A stretch of DNA of 64,000 nt, from positions 16,966,001 through 17,030,000 of the forward strand of contig NC_079888.1 in assembly GCF_029227915.1 (NCBI RefSeq). Reading direction: 5' to 3'. This document shows, piece by piece, positions 10,219-22,397 of the stretch; position 1 is the stretch's first letter; every line of letters begins with the position of its first letter. The stretch comes from Hydractinia symbiolongicarpus (Eukaryota > Cnidaria > Hydrozoa > Anthoathecata > Hydractiniidae). The position numbers and the translations under genes are program-made. The notes beneath the pieces are model-generated. The model saw only the letters and a program-made list of their open reading frames with translations. It ran no database searches and was not told the DNA's origin.

Positions 10219-10654
10219 ACGGTTACTGACATTTGATAGGCATTGGAGCAATTTAACCCAAGAAAATGTTTGCACATCTAGTAATCATTTGTTAACATGA
10301 TGAATATGTTAACAGTCGAGTGCAGTAAGCCAAAACAATATGTAGAGTAAATATCTAAATACTTTGTCAATATTAAATTGATGACCTATTTTGTTTTGCT
10401 TCTTCTTTGATCAAGTGCCCTTGCGCAGAGAGAGTAGCTACTAGAAAGTAATTACTGCAAATAAGAAAAACTTCTAGTCAATCAGCATATGAAATGCCTT
10501 ATATGACTACGGAAATTCCATTAATATCTACTTTGTTCAGCGTTAATAATCTTGGCGTCCCATTAAATGAATTTGGTTTTGATTAAACACATTGAATACG
10601 GTTTGTTTGCGCAGCACCTTTGTTAAATAGCATTGGTAAGAAACTAGCAAAAAT

Positions 10655-10728
10655 CACCGCTGATGGGAGTCGAACACACAACCTTTGAATTAGAAGTCCA
10701 ACGCGTTAGTCCATTGCGCCACAGCGGC
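10655..10728 (-). tRNA. tRNA-Arg(UCU), copy 22, variant
   Basis: G52U and G22A (C13:A22). T5 present. Confidence 0.82.
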
Positions 10729-11164
10729 ACGGTTATTGACATTTGATAGACATTGGAGCAATTTAACCCAAGAAAATGTTTGCACATCTAGTAATCATTT
10801 GTTAACATGATGAATATGTTAACAGTCGAGTGCAGTAAGCCAAAACAATATGTAGAGTAAATATCTAAATACTTTGTCAATATTAAATTGATGACCTATT
10901 TTGTTTTGCTTTTTCTTTGATCAAGTGCCCTTGTGCAGAGAGAGTAGCTGCTAGAAAGTAATTACTGCAAATGAAAAAAACTTCTAGTGAATCAGCATAT
11001 GGAATGCCTTAAGTGACTACGGAAATTCCATTAAATTCTACTTTGTTCTGCGTTATTAGTCTTGGCGTCCCAGTAAATGGACTTGGTTTTGATTAAACAC
11101 ATTGAATACGGTTTGTTTGCGCAGCACCTTTGTTAAATAGCATTGGTAAGAAATTAGCAAAAAT

Positions 11165-11238
11165 CACCGCTGATGGGAGTCGAACCCACAACCTTTGAAT
11201 TAGAAGTCCAACGCGCTAGTCCATTGCGCCACAGCGGC
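11165..11238 (-). tRNA. tRNA-Arg(UCU), copy 23, consensus
   Basis: Exact consensus with T5. The 5' flank lacks one T compared with its partner copy. Confidence 0.95.
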
Positions 11239-11669
11239 ACGGTTATGATATTTGATAGGCATTGGAGCAATTTAACCCAAGAAAATGTTTGCACATCTAG
11301 TAATCATTCGTTAACATGATGAATATGTTAACAGTCGAGTGCAGTAAGCCAAAACAATATGTAGAGTAAATATCTAAATACTTTGTCAATATTAAATTGA
11401 TGACACATTTTGTTTTGCTTTTTCTTTGATCAAGTGTTCTTGTGCAGAGAGAGTGGTTAGTAGAAAGTAATTCCGGCAAAAAAATCTTTTAGTGAATCAG
11501 CATATGGAATGCCTTAAATGACTACGGAACTTCCATTAAATTCTACTTTGTTCGGCGTTATTAATCTTGGCGTCCCATTAAATGAACTTGGTTTTGATTA
11601 ACCACATTGAATTCGGTTTGTTTGCGCAGCACCTTTGTTAAATAGCATTGGTAAGAAACTAGCAAATAT

Positions 11670-11743
11670 CACCGCTGATGGGAGTCGAACCCACAACCTT
11701 TGAATTAGAAGTCCAACGCGCTAGTCCAATGCACCACAGCGGC
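11670..11743 (-). tRNA. tRNA-Arg(UCU), copy 24, no proximal terminator
   Basis: A15U and C11U (U11:G24 wobble). The terminator is broken to ATATTTGC and no run of four T follows on the minus strand until about 190 nt downstream, so a long read-through transcript is expected. Confidence 0.83.
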
Positions 11744-12174
11744 ACGGCTATATAAATATGATAGGCATTGCAGCGATTTAACCCAAGAAAATGGTTACAC
11801 ATCTAGTAACCATTCGGTAACATGATGGATATGTTAACAGTCGAGTGCAGTAAGCCAAAACAATATGTTGAGTAAAAGTCTAAATGCTTTGTCAATATTT
11901 AATTGATGACCTATTTGGCTTTGCTTTTTCTTTGATCAAGTGTTCTTGTGCAGAGAGAGTGGCTAGTAGAAAATATTTGCTCCAAAAAAATCTTTTAGTG
12001 AATCAGCATATCGATTGCCTTACATGACTACGGATGTTCCATTAATTTCTATTATGTTCTGCGTTATTACTCTTGGCTTCCCATTAAATGAAATTGGTTT
12101 GGATTTAACGCATTGAATACGTTTGTTTGCTAAGCATCTCTGTGCAATAGCAAGGGTAAAAATCTAGCATAAAT

Positions 12175-12248
12175 CACCGCTGATGGGAGTCGAACCCACA
12201 ACCTTTGAATTAGAAGTCCAACGCGCTAGTCCATTGCGCCACAGCGAC
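12175..12248 (-). tRNA. tRNA-Arg(UCU), copy 25
   Basis: C2U only (U2:G71 wobble). TTTAT proximal site with displaced T5. The partner at 18264 is consensus at this base. Confidence 0.9.
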
Positions 12249-12680
12249 ACGGTTGCTGATATTTGATAGGCATTGGAGCAATTTAACCCAACAAAATGTT
12301 TGCACATCTAGTAATCATTCGTTAACAGGATGGATATGTTAACAGTCGAGTGCAGCAAGCCAAAACAATATGTAGAGTAAAAATCTAAATGCTTTGTCAA
12401 TAATAGATTGATGACCTATTTGGCTTTGCTTTTTCTTTGATCAAGTGTTCTTGTGCAGAGAGAGTGGTTAGTAGAAAGTAATTACTGCAAAAAAATCTTT
12501 TAGTGAATCAGCATATGGAATGCCTTAAATGACTACGGAAATTCCATTAAATTCTCTTTTGTTCGGCGTTATTAATCTTGGCGTCCCATTAAATGAACTT
12601 GGTTTTGATTAAACACATTGAATTCGGTTTGTTTGCGCAGCACCTTTGTTAAATAGCATTGGTAAGAAACTAGCAAAAAT

Positions 12681-12754
12681 CACCGCTGATGGGAGTCGAA
12701 CCCACAACCTTTGAATTAGAAGTCCAACGCGCTAGTCCATTGCGCCACAGTGGC
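12681..12754 (-). tRNA. tRNA-Arg(UCU), copy 26, G4A
   Basis: G4A breaks the acceptor pair with C69; founder-type of a 17-copy subfamily. T5 present. Confidence 0.88.
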
Positions 12755-13190
12755 ACGGCTATATAAATATGATAGGCATTGCAGCGATTAAAACAAAAGA
12801 AAATGGTTACACATCTAGTAATCATTCATTAACATGATGAATATGTTAACAGTCGAGTGCAGTAAGCCAAAACAATATATAGAGTAAATATCTAAATACT
12901 TTGTCAATATTAAATTGATGACCTATTTTGTTTTGCTTTTTCTTTGATCAAGTGCCTTGCGCAGAGAGAGTAGCTACTAGAAAGTAATTACTGCAAATAA
13001 AAAAAACTTCTAGTGAATCAGCATATGAAATGCCTTAAATGACTACGGAAATTCCATTAAAATCTACTTTGTTCTGCGTTATTAATCTTGGCGTCCCATT
13101 AAATGGACTTGGTTTTGATTAAACACATTGAATACGGTTTGTTTGCGCAGCACCTTTGTTAAATAGCATTGGTAAGAAATTAGCAAAAAT

Positions 13191-13264
13191 CACCGCTGAT
13201 GGGAGTCGAACCCACAACCTTTGAATTAGAAGTCCAACGCGCTAGTCCATTGCGCCACAGCGGC
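13191..13264 (-). tRNA. tRNA-Arg(UCU), copy 27, consensus
   Basis: Exact consensus with T5. Confidence 0.95.
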
Positions 13265-13700
13265 ACGGTTATTGATATTTGATAGGCATTGGAGCAATTT
13301 AACCCAAGAAAATGTTTGCACATCTAGTAATCATTCGTTAACATGATGAATATGTTAACAGTCGAGTGCAGTAAGCCAAAACAATATATAGAGTAAATAT
13401 CTAAATACTTTGTCAATATTAAATTGATGACCTATTTTGTTTTGCTTCTTCTTTGATCAAGTGATTTTGCGCAGAGAGAGTAGCTACTAGAAAGTAATTA
13501 CTGCAAATAAAAAAAACTTCTAGTGAATCAGCATATGTAATGCCTTAAATGACTACGGAAATTCCATTAAATTCTACTTTGTTCGGCGTTATTAATCTTG
13601 GCGTCCCATTAAATGAACTTGGTTTTGATTAAACACATTGAATTCGGTTTGTTTGCGCAGCACCTTTGTTAAATAGCATTGGTAAGAAACTAGCAAAAAT

Positions 13701-13774
13701 CACCGCTGATGGGAGTCGAACCCACAACCTTTGAATTAGAAGTCCAACGCGTTAGTCCATTGCACCACAGCGGC
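13701..13774 (-). tRNA. tRNA-Arg(UCU), copy 28, D-stem variant
   Basis: G22A (C13:A22) with C11U (U11:G24 wobble); 5' flank reads GGCGT instead of CCGT. T5 present. Confidence 0.86.
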
Positions 13775-14205
13775 ACGCCTATATAAATATGATAGGCATT
13801 GCAGCGATTTAACCCAAGAAAATGTTTGCACATGTAGTAATCTTTCGTTAACATGATGAATATGTTAACAGTCGAGTGCAGTAAGCTAAAACAATATGTG
13901 GAGTAAATATCTAAATACTTTGTCAATATTAAATTGATGACACATTTTGTTTTGCTTTTTCTTTGATCAAGTGTTCTTGTGCAGATAGAGTGGTTAGTAG
14001 AAAGTAATTGCTGCAAAAAAATCTTTTAGTGAATCAGCATATCAAATGCCTTACATGACTATGGATGTTCCAAAAATTTCTATTATGTTCTGCGTTATTA
14101 CTCTTGGCTTCCCATTGTATGAATTTGGTTTGGATTTAACTCATTGAACACGTTTGTTTGCTAAGCATCTCTGTGCAATAGCAAGGGTAAAAATCTAGCA
14201 TAAAT

Positions 14206-14279
14206 CACCGCTAATGGGAGTCGAACCCACAACCTTTGAATTAGAAGTCCAACGCGCTAGTCAATTGCGCCACAGCGGT
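14206..14279 (-). tRNA. tRNA-Arg(UCU), copy 29, G1A and G18U
   Basis: G1A turns the G1:U72 wobble into an A1:U72 pair, C66U leaves G7:U66, and G18U removes an invariant D-loop G needed for the D/T-loop contact. TTTAT proximal site with displaced T5. Confidence 0.82.
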
Positions 14280-14711
14280 ACGGCTATATAAATATGATAG
14301 GCATTGCAGCGATTTAACCCAAGAAAATGGTTACACATCTAGTAATCATTCGGTAACATGATGGATATGTTAACAGTCGAGTGCAGTAAGCCAAAACAAT
14401 ATGTTGAGTAAAAGTCTAAATGCTTTGTCAATATTAAATTGATAACCTATTTGGCTTTGCTTTTTCTTTGATCAAGTGTTCTTGTGCAGAGAGAGTGGTT
14501 AGTAGAAAGTAATTGCTGCAAAAAAATCTTTTAGTGAATCAGCATATGAAATGCCTTAAATGACTACGGAAATTCCATTAAATTCTACTTTGTTCGGCGT
14601 TATTAATCTTGGCGTCCCATTAAATGAACTTGGTTTTGATTAAACGCATTGAATTCGGTTTGTTTGCGCAGCACCTTTGTTAAATAGCATTGGTAAGAAA
14701 CTAGCAAAAAT

Positions 14712-14785
14712 CACCGCTGATGGGAGTCGAACCCACAACCTTTGAATTAGAAGTCCAACGCGTTAGTCCATTGCACCACAGCGGC
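14712..14785 (-). tRNA. tRNA-Arg(UCU), copy 30, D-stem variant
   Basis: G22A and C11U. T5 present. Confidence 0.86.
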
Positions 14786-15217
14786 ACGCCTTTATAAATA
14801 TGATAGGCATTGCAGCGATTTAACCCAAGAAAATGTTTGCACATCTAGTAATCATTCGTTAACATGATGAATATGTTAACAGTCGAGTGCAGTAAGCCAA
14901 AACAATATGTGGAGTAAATATCTAAATGCTTTTTCAATATTAAATTGATGACCTATTTGGCTTTGCTTTTTCTTTGATCAAGTGTTCTTGTGCAGAGAGA
15001 GTGGTTAGTAGAAAGTAATTGCTGCAAAAAAATCTTTTAGTGAATCAGCATATGAAATGCCTTAAATGACTACGGAAATTCCATTAAATTCTACTTTGTT
15101 CGGCGTTATTAATCTTGGCGTCCCATTAAATGAACTTGGTTTTGATGAAACGCATTGAATTCGGTTTGTTTGCGCAGCACCTTTGTTAAATAGCATTGGT
15201 AAGAACCTAGCAAAAAT

Positions 15218-15291
15218 CACCGCTGATGGGAGTCGAACCCACAACCTTTGAATTAGAAGTCCAACGCGCTAGTCCATTGCGCCACAGTGGC
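15218..15291 (-). tRNA. tRNA-Arg(UCU), copy 31, G4A
   Basis: G4A only. T5 present; 3' flank reads GCTAGGTTC. Confidence 0.88.
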
Positions 15292-15723
15292 ACGGCTATA
15301 TAAATATGATAGGCATTGCAGCGATTAAAACAAAAGAAAATGGTTACACATCTAGTAATCATTCGTTAACATGATGAATATGTTAACAGTCGAGTGCAGT
15401 AAGCCAAAACAATATGTGGAGTAAATATCTAAATGCTTTGTCAATATTAAATTGATGACCTATTTGGCTTTGCTTTTTCTTTGATCAAGTGTTCTTGTGC
15501 AGAGAGAGTGGTTAGTAGAAAGTAATTGCTGCAAAATATCTTTTAGTGAATCAGCATATGAAATGCCTTAAATAACTACGGAAATTCCATTAAATTCTAC
15601 TTTGTTCGGCGTTATTAATCTTGGCGTCCCATTAAATGAACTTGGTTTTGATGAAACGCATTGAATTCGGTTTGTTTGCGCAGCACCTTTGTTAAATAGC
15701 ATTGGTAAGAACCTAGCAAAAAT

Positions 15724-15797
15724 CACCGCTGATGGGAGTCGAACCCACAACCTTTGAATTAGAAGTCCAACGCGCTAGTCCATTGCGCCACAGTGGC
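15724..15797 (-). tRNA. tRNA-Arg(UCU), copy 32, G4A
   Basis: G4A only. T5 present. Confidence 0.88.
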
Positions 15798-16234
15798 ACG
15801 GCTATATAAATATGATAGGCATTGCAGCGATTAAAACAAAAGAAAATGGTTACACATCTAGTAATCATTTGTAAACATGATGAATATGTTAACAGTCGAG
15901 TGCAGTAAGCCAAAACACTATGTAGAGTAAATATCTAAATACTTTGTCAATATTAAATTGATGACCTATTTTGTTTTGCTTCTTCTTTGATGAAGTGCCC
16001 TTGCGCAGAGAGAGTAGCTACTAGAAAGTAATTACTGCAAATAAAAAAAACTTCTAGTGAATCAGCATATGGAATGCCTTAAATGACTACGGAAATTCCA
16101 TTAAAATCTACTTTGTTCTGCGTTATTAATCTTGGCGTCCCATTAAATGAACTTGGTTTTGATTAAACGCATTGAATTCGGTTTGTTTGCGCAGCACCTT
16201 TGTTAAATAGCATTGGTAAGAACCTAGCAAAAAT

Positions 16235-16308
16235 CACCGCTGATGGGAGTCGAACCCACAACCTTTGAATTAGAAGTCCAACGCGCTAGTCCATTGCGCC
16301 ACAGTGGC
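16235..16308 (-). tRNA. tRNA-Arg(UCU), copy 33, G4A
   Basis: G4A only. T5 present. Confidence 0.88.
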
Positions 16309-16741
16309 ACGGCTATATAAATATGATAGGCATTGCAGCGATTAAAACAAAAGATAATGGTTACACATCTAGTAATCATTCGTTAACATGATGAATATGT
16401 TAACAGTCGAGTGCAGTAAGCCAAAACAACATGTGGAGTAAATATCTAAATGCTTTGTCAATATTAAATTGATGACCTATTTGGCTTTGCTTTTTCTTTG
16501 ATCAAGTGTTCTTGTGCAGAGAGAGTGGTTAGTAGAAAGTAATTGCTGCAAAAAAATCTTTTAGTGAATCAGCATATGAAATGCCTTAAATGACTACGGA
16601 AATTCCATTAAATTCTACTTTGTTAGGCGTTATTAATCTTGGCGTCCCATTAAATGAACTTGGTTTTGATGAAACGCATTGAATTCGGTTTGTTTGCGCA
16701 GCACCTTTGTTAAATAGCATTGGTAAGAACCTAGCAAAAAT

Positions 16742-16815
16742 CACCGCTGATGGGAGTCGAACCCACAACCTTTGAATTAGAAGTCCAACGCGCTAGTCCA
16801 TTGCGCCACAGTGGC
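16742..16815 (-). tRNA. tRNA-Arg(UCU), copy 34, G4A
   Basis: G4A only. T5 present. The spacer on its 5' side contains the junction of the 6089-bp duplication. Confidence 0.88.
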
Positions 16816-17252
16816 ACGGCTATATAAATATGATAGGCATTGCAGCGATTAAAACAGAAGAAAATGGTTACACATCTAGTAATCATTCGTTAACATGATG
16901 AATATGTTAACAGTCGAGTGCAGTAAGCCAAAACACTATGTAGAGTAAATATCTAAATACTTTGTCAATATTAAATTGATGACCTATTTTGTTTTGCTTT
17001 TTCTTTGATCAAGTGCCCTTGTGCAGAGAGAGTAGCTGCTAGAAAGTAATTACTGCAAATGAAAAAAACTTCTAGTGAATCAGCATATGGAATGCCTTAA
17101 GTGACTACGGAAATTCCATTAAATTCTACTTTGTTCTGCGTTATTAGTCTTGGCGTCCCAGTAAATGGACTTGGTTTTGATTAAACACATTGAATGCGGT
17201 TTGTTTGCGCAGCACCTTTGTTAAATAGCATTGGTAAGAAATTAGCAAAAAT

Positions 17253-17326
17253 CACCGCTGATGGGAGTCGAACCCACAACCTTTGAATTAGAAGTCCAAC
17301 GCGCTAGTCCATTGCGCCACAGCGGC
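17253..17326 (-). tRNA. tRNA-Arg(UCU), copy 35, consensus
   Basis: Exact consensus with T5. Confidence 0.95.
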
Positions 17327-17758
17327 ACGGTTATTGATATTTGATAGGCATTGGAGCAATTTAACCCAAGAAAATGTTTGCACATCTAGTAATCATTCGT
17401 TAACATGATGAATATGTTAACAGTCGAGTGCAGTAAGCCAAAACAATATGTAGAGTAAATATCTAAATACTTTGTCAATATTAAATTGATGACACATTTT
17501 GTTTTGCTTTTTCTTTGATCAAGTGTTCTTGTGCAGAGAGAGTGGTTAGTAGAAAGTAATTCCGGCAAAAAAATCTTTTAGTGAATCAGCATATGGAATG
17601 CCTTAAATGACTACGGAACTTCCATTAAATTCTACTTTGTTCGGCGTTATTAATCTTGGCGTCCCATTAAATGAACTTGGTTTTGATTAACCACATTGAA
17701 TTCGGTTTGTTTGCGCAGCACCTTTGTTAAATAGCATTGGTAAGAAACTAGCAAATAT

Positions 17759-17832
17759 CACCGCTGATGGGAGTCGAACCCACAACCTTTGAATTAGAAG
17801 TCCAACGCGCTAGTCCAATGCACCACAGCGGC
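17759..17832 (-). tRNA. tRNA-Arg(UCU), copy 36, no proximal terminator
   Basis: Duplicate of the copy at 11670: A15U, C11U and the same broken ATATTTGC terminator. Confidence 0.83.
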
Positions 17833-18263
17833 ACGGCTATATAAATATGATAGGCATTGCAGCGATTTAACCCAAGAAAATGGTTACACATCTAGTAACC
17901 ATTCGGTAACATGATGGATATGTTAACAGTCGAGTGCAGTAAGCCAAAACAATATGTTGAGTAAAAGTCTAAATGCTTTGTCAATATTTAATTGATGACC
18001 TATTTGGCTTTGCTTTTTCTTTGATCAAGTGTTCTTGTGCAGAGAGAGTGGCTAGTAGAAAATATTTGCTCCAAAAAAATCTTTTAGTGAATCAGCATAT
18101 CGATTGCCTTACATGACTACGGATGTTCCATTAATTTCTATTATGTTCTGCGTTATTACTCTTGGCTTCCCATTAAATGAAATTGGTTTGGATTTAACGC
18201 ATTGAATACGTTTGTTTGCTAAGCATCTCTGTGCAATAGCAAGGGTAAAAATCTAGCATAAAT

Positions 18264-18337
18264 CACCGCTGATGGGAGTCGAACCCACAACCTTTGAATT
18301 AGAAGTCCAACGCGCTAGTCCATTGCGCCACAGCGGC
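18264..18337 (-). tRNA. tRNA-Arg(UCU), copy 37, consensus
   Basis: Exact consensus body; TTTAT proximal site with displaced T5. Confidence 0.93.
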
Positions 18338-18769
18338 ACGGTTGCTGATATTTGATAGGCATTGGAGCAATTTAACCCAACAAAATGTTTGCACATCTAG
18401 TAATCATTCGTTAACAGGATGGATATGTTAACAGTCGAGTGCAGCAAGCCAAAACAATATGTAGAGTAAAAATCTAAATGCTTTGTCAATAATAGATTGA
18501 TGACCTATTTGGCTTTGCTTTTTCTTTGATCAAGTGTTCTTGTGCAGAGAGAGTGGTTAGTAGAAAGTAATTACTGCAAAAAAATCTTTTAGTGAATCAG
18601 CATATGGAATGCCTTAAATGACTACGGAAATTCCATTAAATTCTCTTTTGTTCGGCGTTATTAATCTTGGCGTCCCATTAAATGAACTTGGTTTTGATTA
18701 AACACATTGAATTCGGTTTGTTTGCGCAGCACCTTTGTTAAATAGCATTGGTAAGAAACTAGCAAAAAT

Positions 18770-18843
18770 CACCGCTGATGGGAGTCGAACCCACAACCTT
18801 TGAATTAGAAGTCCAACGCGCTAGTCCATTGCGCCACAGTGGC
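18770..18843 (-). tRNA. tRNA-Arg(UCU), copy 38, G4A
   Basis: G4A only, duplicate of 12681. T5 present. Confidence 0.88.
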
Positions 18844-19279
18844 ACGGCTATATAAATATGATAGGCATTGCAGCGATTAAAACAAAAGAAAATGGTTACA
18901 CATCTAGTAATCATTCATTAACATGATGAATATGTTAACAGTCGAGTGCAGTAAGCCAAAACAATATATAGAGTAAATATCTAAATACTTTGTCAATATT
19001 AAATTGATGACCTATTTTGTTTTGCTTTTTCTTTGATCAAGTGCCTTGCGCAGAGAGAGTAGCTACTAGAAAGTAATTACTGCAAATAAAAAAAACTTCT
19101 AGTGAATCAGCATATGAAATGCCTTAAATGACTACGGAAATTCCATTAAAATCTACTTTGTTCTGCGTTATTAATCTTGGCGTCCCATTAAATGGACTTG
19201 GTTTTGATTAAACACATTGAATACGGTTTGTTTGCGCAGCACCTTTGTTAAATAGCATTGGTAAGAAATTAGCAAAAAT

Positions 19280-19353
19280 CACCGCTGATGGGAGTCGAAC
19301 CCACAACCTTTGAATTAGAAGTCCAACGCGCTAGTCCATTGCGCCACAGCGGC
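19280..19353 (-). tRNA. tRNA-Arg(UCU), copy 39, consensus
   Basis: Exact consensus with T5. Confidence 0.95.
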
Positions 19354-19789
19354 ACGGTTATTGATATTTGATAGGCATTGGAGCAATTTAACCCAAGAAA
19401 ATGTTTGCACATCTAGTAATCATTCGTTAACATGATGAATATGTTAACAGTCGAGTGCAGTAAGCCAAAACAATATATAGAGTAAATATCTAAATACTTT
19501 GTCAATATTAAATTGATGACCTATTTTGTTTTGCTTCTTCTTTGATCAAGTGATTTTGCGCAGAGAGAGTAGCTACTAGAAAGTAATTACTGCAAATAAA
19601 AAAAACTTCTAGTGAATCAGCATATGTAATGCCTTAAATGACTACGGAAATTCCATTAAATTCTACTTTGTTCGGCGTTATTAATCTTGGCGTCCCATTA
19701 AATGAACTTGGTTTTGATTAAACACATTGAATTCGGTTTGTTTGCGCAGCACCTTTGTTAAATAGCATTGGTAAGAAACTAGCAAAAAT

Positions 19790-19863
19790 CACCGCTGATG
19801 GGAGTCGAACCCACAACCTTTGAATTAGAAGTCCAACGCGTTAGTCCATTGCACCACAGCGGC
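19790..19863 (-). tRNA. tRNA-Arg(UCU), copy 40, D-stem variant
   Basis: G22A and C11U, duplicate of 13701. T5 present. Confidence 0.86.
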
Positions 19864-20294
19864 ACGCCTATATAAATATGATAGGCATTGCAGCGATTTA
19901 ACCCAAGAAAATGTTTGCACATGTAGTAATCTTTCGTTAACATGATGAATATGTTAACAGTCGAGTGCAGTAAGCTAAAACAATATGTGGAGTAAATATC
20001 TAAATACTTTGTCAATATTAAATTGATGACACATTTTGTTTTGCTTTTTCTTTGATCAAGTGTTCTTGTGCAGATAGAGTGGTTAGTAGAAAGTAATTGC
20101 TGCAAAAAAATCTTTTAGTGAATCAGCATATCAAATGCCTTACATGACTATGGATGTTCCAAAAATTTCTATTATGTTCTGCGTTATTACTCTTGGCTTC
20201 CCATTGTATGAATTTGGTTTGGATTTAACTCATTGAACACGTTTGTTTGCTAAGCATCTCTGTGCAATAGCAAGGGTAAAAATCTAGCATAAAT

Positions 20295-20368
20295 CACCGC
20301 TAATGGGAGTCGAACCCACAACCTTTGAATTAGAAGTCCAACGCGCTAGTCAATTGCGCCACAGCGGT
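20295..20368 (-). tRNA. tRNA-Arg(UCU), copy 41, G1A and G18U
   Basis: G1A, G18U and C66U, duplicate of 14206. TTTAT proximal site with displaced T5. Confidence 0.82.
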
Positions 20369-20800
20369 ACGGCTATATAAATATGATAGGCATTGCAGCG
20401 ATTTAACCCAAGAAAATGGTTACACATCTAGTAATCATTCGGTAACATGATGGATATGTTAACAGTCGAGTGCAGTAAGCCAAAACAATATGTTGAGTAA
20501 AAGTCTAAATGCTTTGTCAATATTAAATTGATAACCTATTTGGCTTTGCTTTTTCTTTGATCAAGTGTTCTTGTGCAGAGAGAGTGGTTAGTAGAAAGTA
20601 ATTGCTGCAAAAAAATCTTTTAGTGAATCAGCATATGAAATGCCTTAAATGACTACGGAAATTCCATTAAATTCTACTTTGTTCGGCGTTATTAATCTTG
20701 GCGTCCCATTAAATGAACTTGGTTTTGATTAAACGCATTGAATTCGGTTTGTTTGCGCAGCACCTTTGTTAAATAGCATTGGTAAGAAACTAGCAAAAAT

Positions 20801-20874
20801 CACCGCTGATGGGAGTCGAACCCACAACCTTTGAATTAGAAGTCCAACGCGTTAGTCCATTGCACCACAGCGGC
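20801..20874 (-). tRNA. tRNA-Arg(UCU), copy 42, D-stem variant
   Basis: G22A and C11U, duplicate of 14712. T5 present. Confidence 0.86.
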
Positions 20875-21306
20875 ACGCCTTTATAAATATGATAGGCATT
20901 GCAGCGATTTAACCCAAGAAAATGTTTGCACATCTAGTAATCATTCGTTAACATGATGAATATGTTAACAGTCGAGTGCAGTAAGCCAAAACAATATGTG
21001 GAGTAAATATCTAAATGCTTTTTCAATATTAAATTGATGACCTATTTGGCTTTGCTTTTTCTTTGATCAAGTGTTCTTGTGCAGAGAGAGTGGTTAGTAG
21101 AAAGTAATTGCTGCAAAAAAATCTTTTAGTGAATCAGCATATGAAATGCCTTAAATGACTACGGAAATTCCATTAAATTCTACTTTGTTCGGCGTTATTA
21201 ATCTTGGCGTCCCATTAAATGAACTTGGTTTTGATGAAACGCATTGAATTCGGTTTGTTTGCGCAGCACCTTTGTTAAATAGCATTGGTAAGAACCTAGC
21301 AAAAAT

Positions 21307-21380
21307 CACCGCTGATGGGAGTCGAACCCACAACCTTTGCATTAGAAGTCCAACGCGCTAGTCCATTGCGCCACAGTGGC
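21307..21380 (-). tRNA. tRNA-Arg(UCU), copy 43, G4A
   Basis: G4A plus U40G, which gives G30:G40 in the anticodon stem; the partner at 15218 lacks U40G, so this arose after the 6089-bp duplication. T5 present. Confidence 0.84.
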
Positions 21381-21812
21381 ACGGCTATATAAATATGATA
21401 GGCATTGCAGCGATTAAAACAAAAGAAAATGGTTACACATCTAGTAATCATTCGTTAACATGATGAATATGTTAACAGTCGAGTGCAGTAAGCCAAAACA
21501 ATATGTGGAGTAAATATCTAAATGCTTTGTCAATATTAAATTGATGACCTATTTGGCTTTGCTTTTTCTTTGATCAAGTGTTCTTGTGCAGAGAGAGTGG
21601 TTAGTAGAAAGTAATTGCTGCAAAATATCTTTTAGTGAATCAGCATATGAAATGCCTTAAATAACTACGGAAATTCCATTAAATTCTACTTTGTTCGGCG
21701 TTATTAATCTTGGCGTCCCATTAAATGAACTTGGTTTTGATGAAACGCATTGAATTCGGTTTGTTTGCGCAGCACCTTTGTTAAATAGCATTGGTAAGAA
21801 CCTAGCAAAAAT

Positions 21813-21886
21813 CACCGCTGATGGGAGTCGAACCCACAACCTTTGAATTAGAAGTCCAACGCGCTAGTCCATTGCGCCACAGTGGC
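21813..21886 (-). tRNA. tRNA-Arg(UCU), copy 44, G4A
   Basis: G4A only. T5 present. Confidence 0.88.
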
Positions 21887-22323
21887 ACGGCTATATAAAT
21901 ATGATAGGCATTGCAGCGATTAAAACAAAAGAAAATGGTTACACATCTAGTAATCATTTGTAAACATGATGAATATGTTAACAGTCGAGTGCAGTAAGCC
22001 AAAACACTATGTAGAGTAAATATCTAAATACTTTGTCAATATTAAATTGATGACCTATTTTGTTTTGCTTCTTCTTTGATGAAGTGCCCTTGCGCAGAGA
22101 GAGTAGCTACTAGAAAGTAATTACTGCAAATAAAAAAAACTTCTAGTGAATCAGCATATGGAATGCCTTAAATGACTACGGAAATTCCATTAAAATCTAC
22201 TTTGTTCTGCGTTATTAATCTTGGCGTCCCATTAAATGAACTTGGTTTTGATTAAACGCATTGAATTCGGTTTGTTTGCGCAGCACCTTTGTTAAATAGC
22301 ATTGGTAAGAACCTAGCAAAAAT

Positions 22324-22397
22324 CACCGCTGATGGGAGTCGAACCCACAACCTTTGAATTAGAAGTCCAACGCGCTAGTCCATTGCGCCACAGTGGC
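22324..22397 (-). tRNA. tRNA-Arg(UCU), copy 45, G4A
   Basis: G4A only. T5 present. Confidence 0.88.

Larger units (their letters stand above)
7390..11450. repeat. 4-unit higher-order repeat, two copies, offset 2031 bp
   Basis: tRNAs at 7608, 8114, 8624 and 9134 correspond to those at 9639, 10145, 10655 and 11165, each 2031 bp apart. The spacer with AGAGATTGG and CCTTTTGGG markers appears at both 7.4 and 9.4 kb, which places the junction near 9420. Confidence 0.8.

Noticed and set aside
13690-14016. 108-codon frame containing a LTRWTSNSKVVGSTP-like stretch
   Set aside because: That stretch is the tRNA gene itself translated, a well-known spurious protein; the frame also crosses the terminator.
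15062-15244. 60-codon frame beginning in the T arm of the tRNA (WVRLPSAVIF type)
   Set aside because: It begins at a TTG inside the tRNA and runs through the T5 terminator into the spacer; not a gene.
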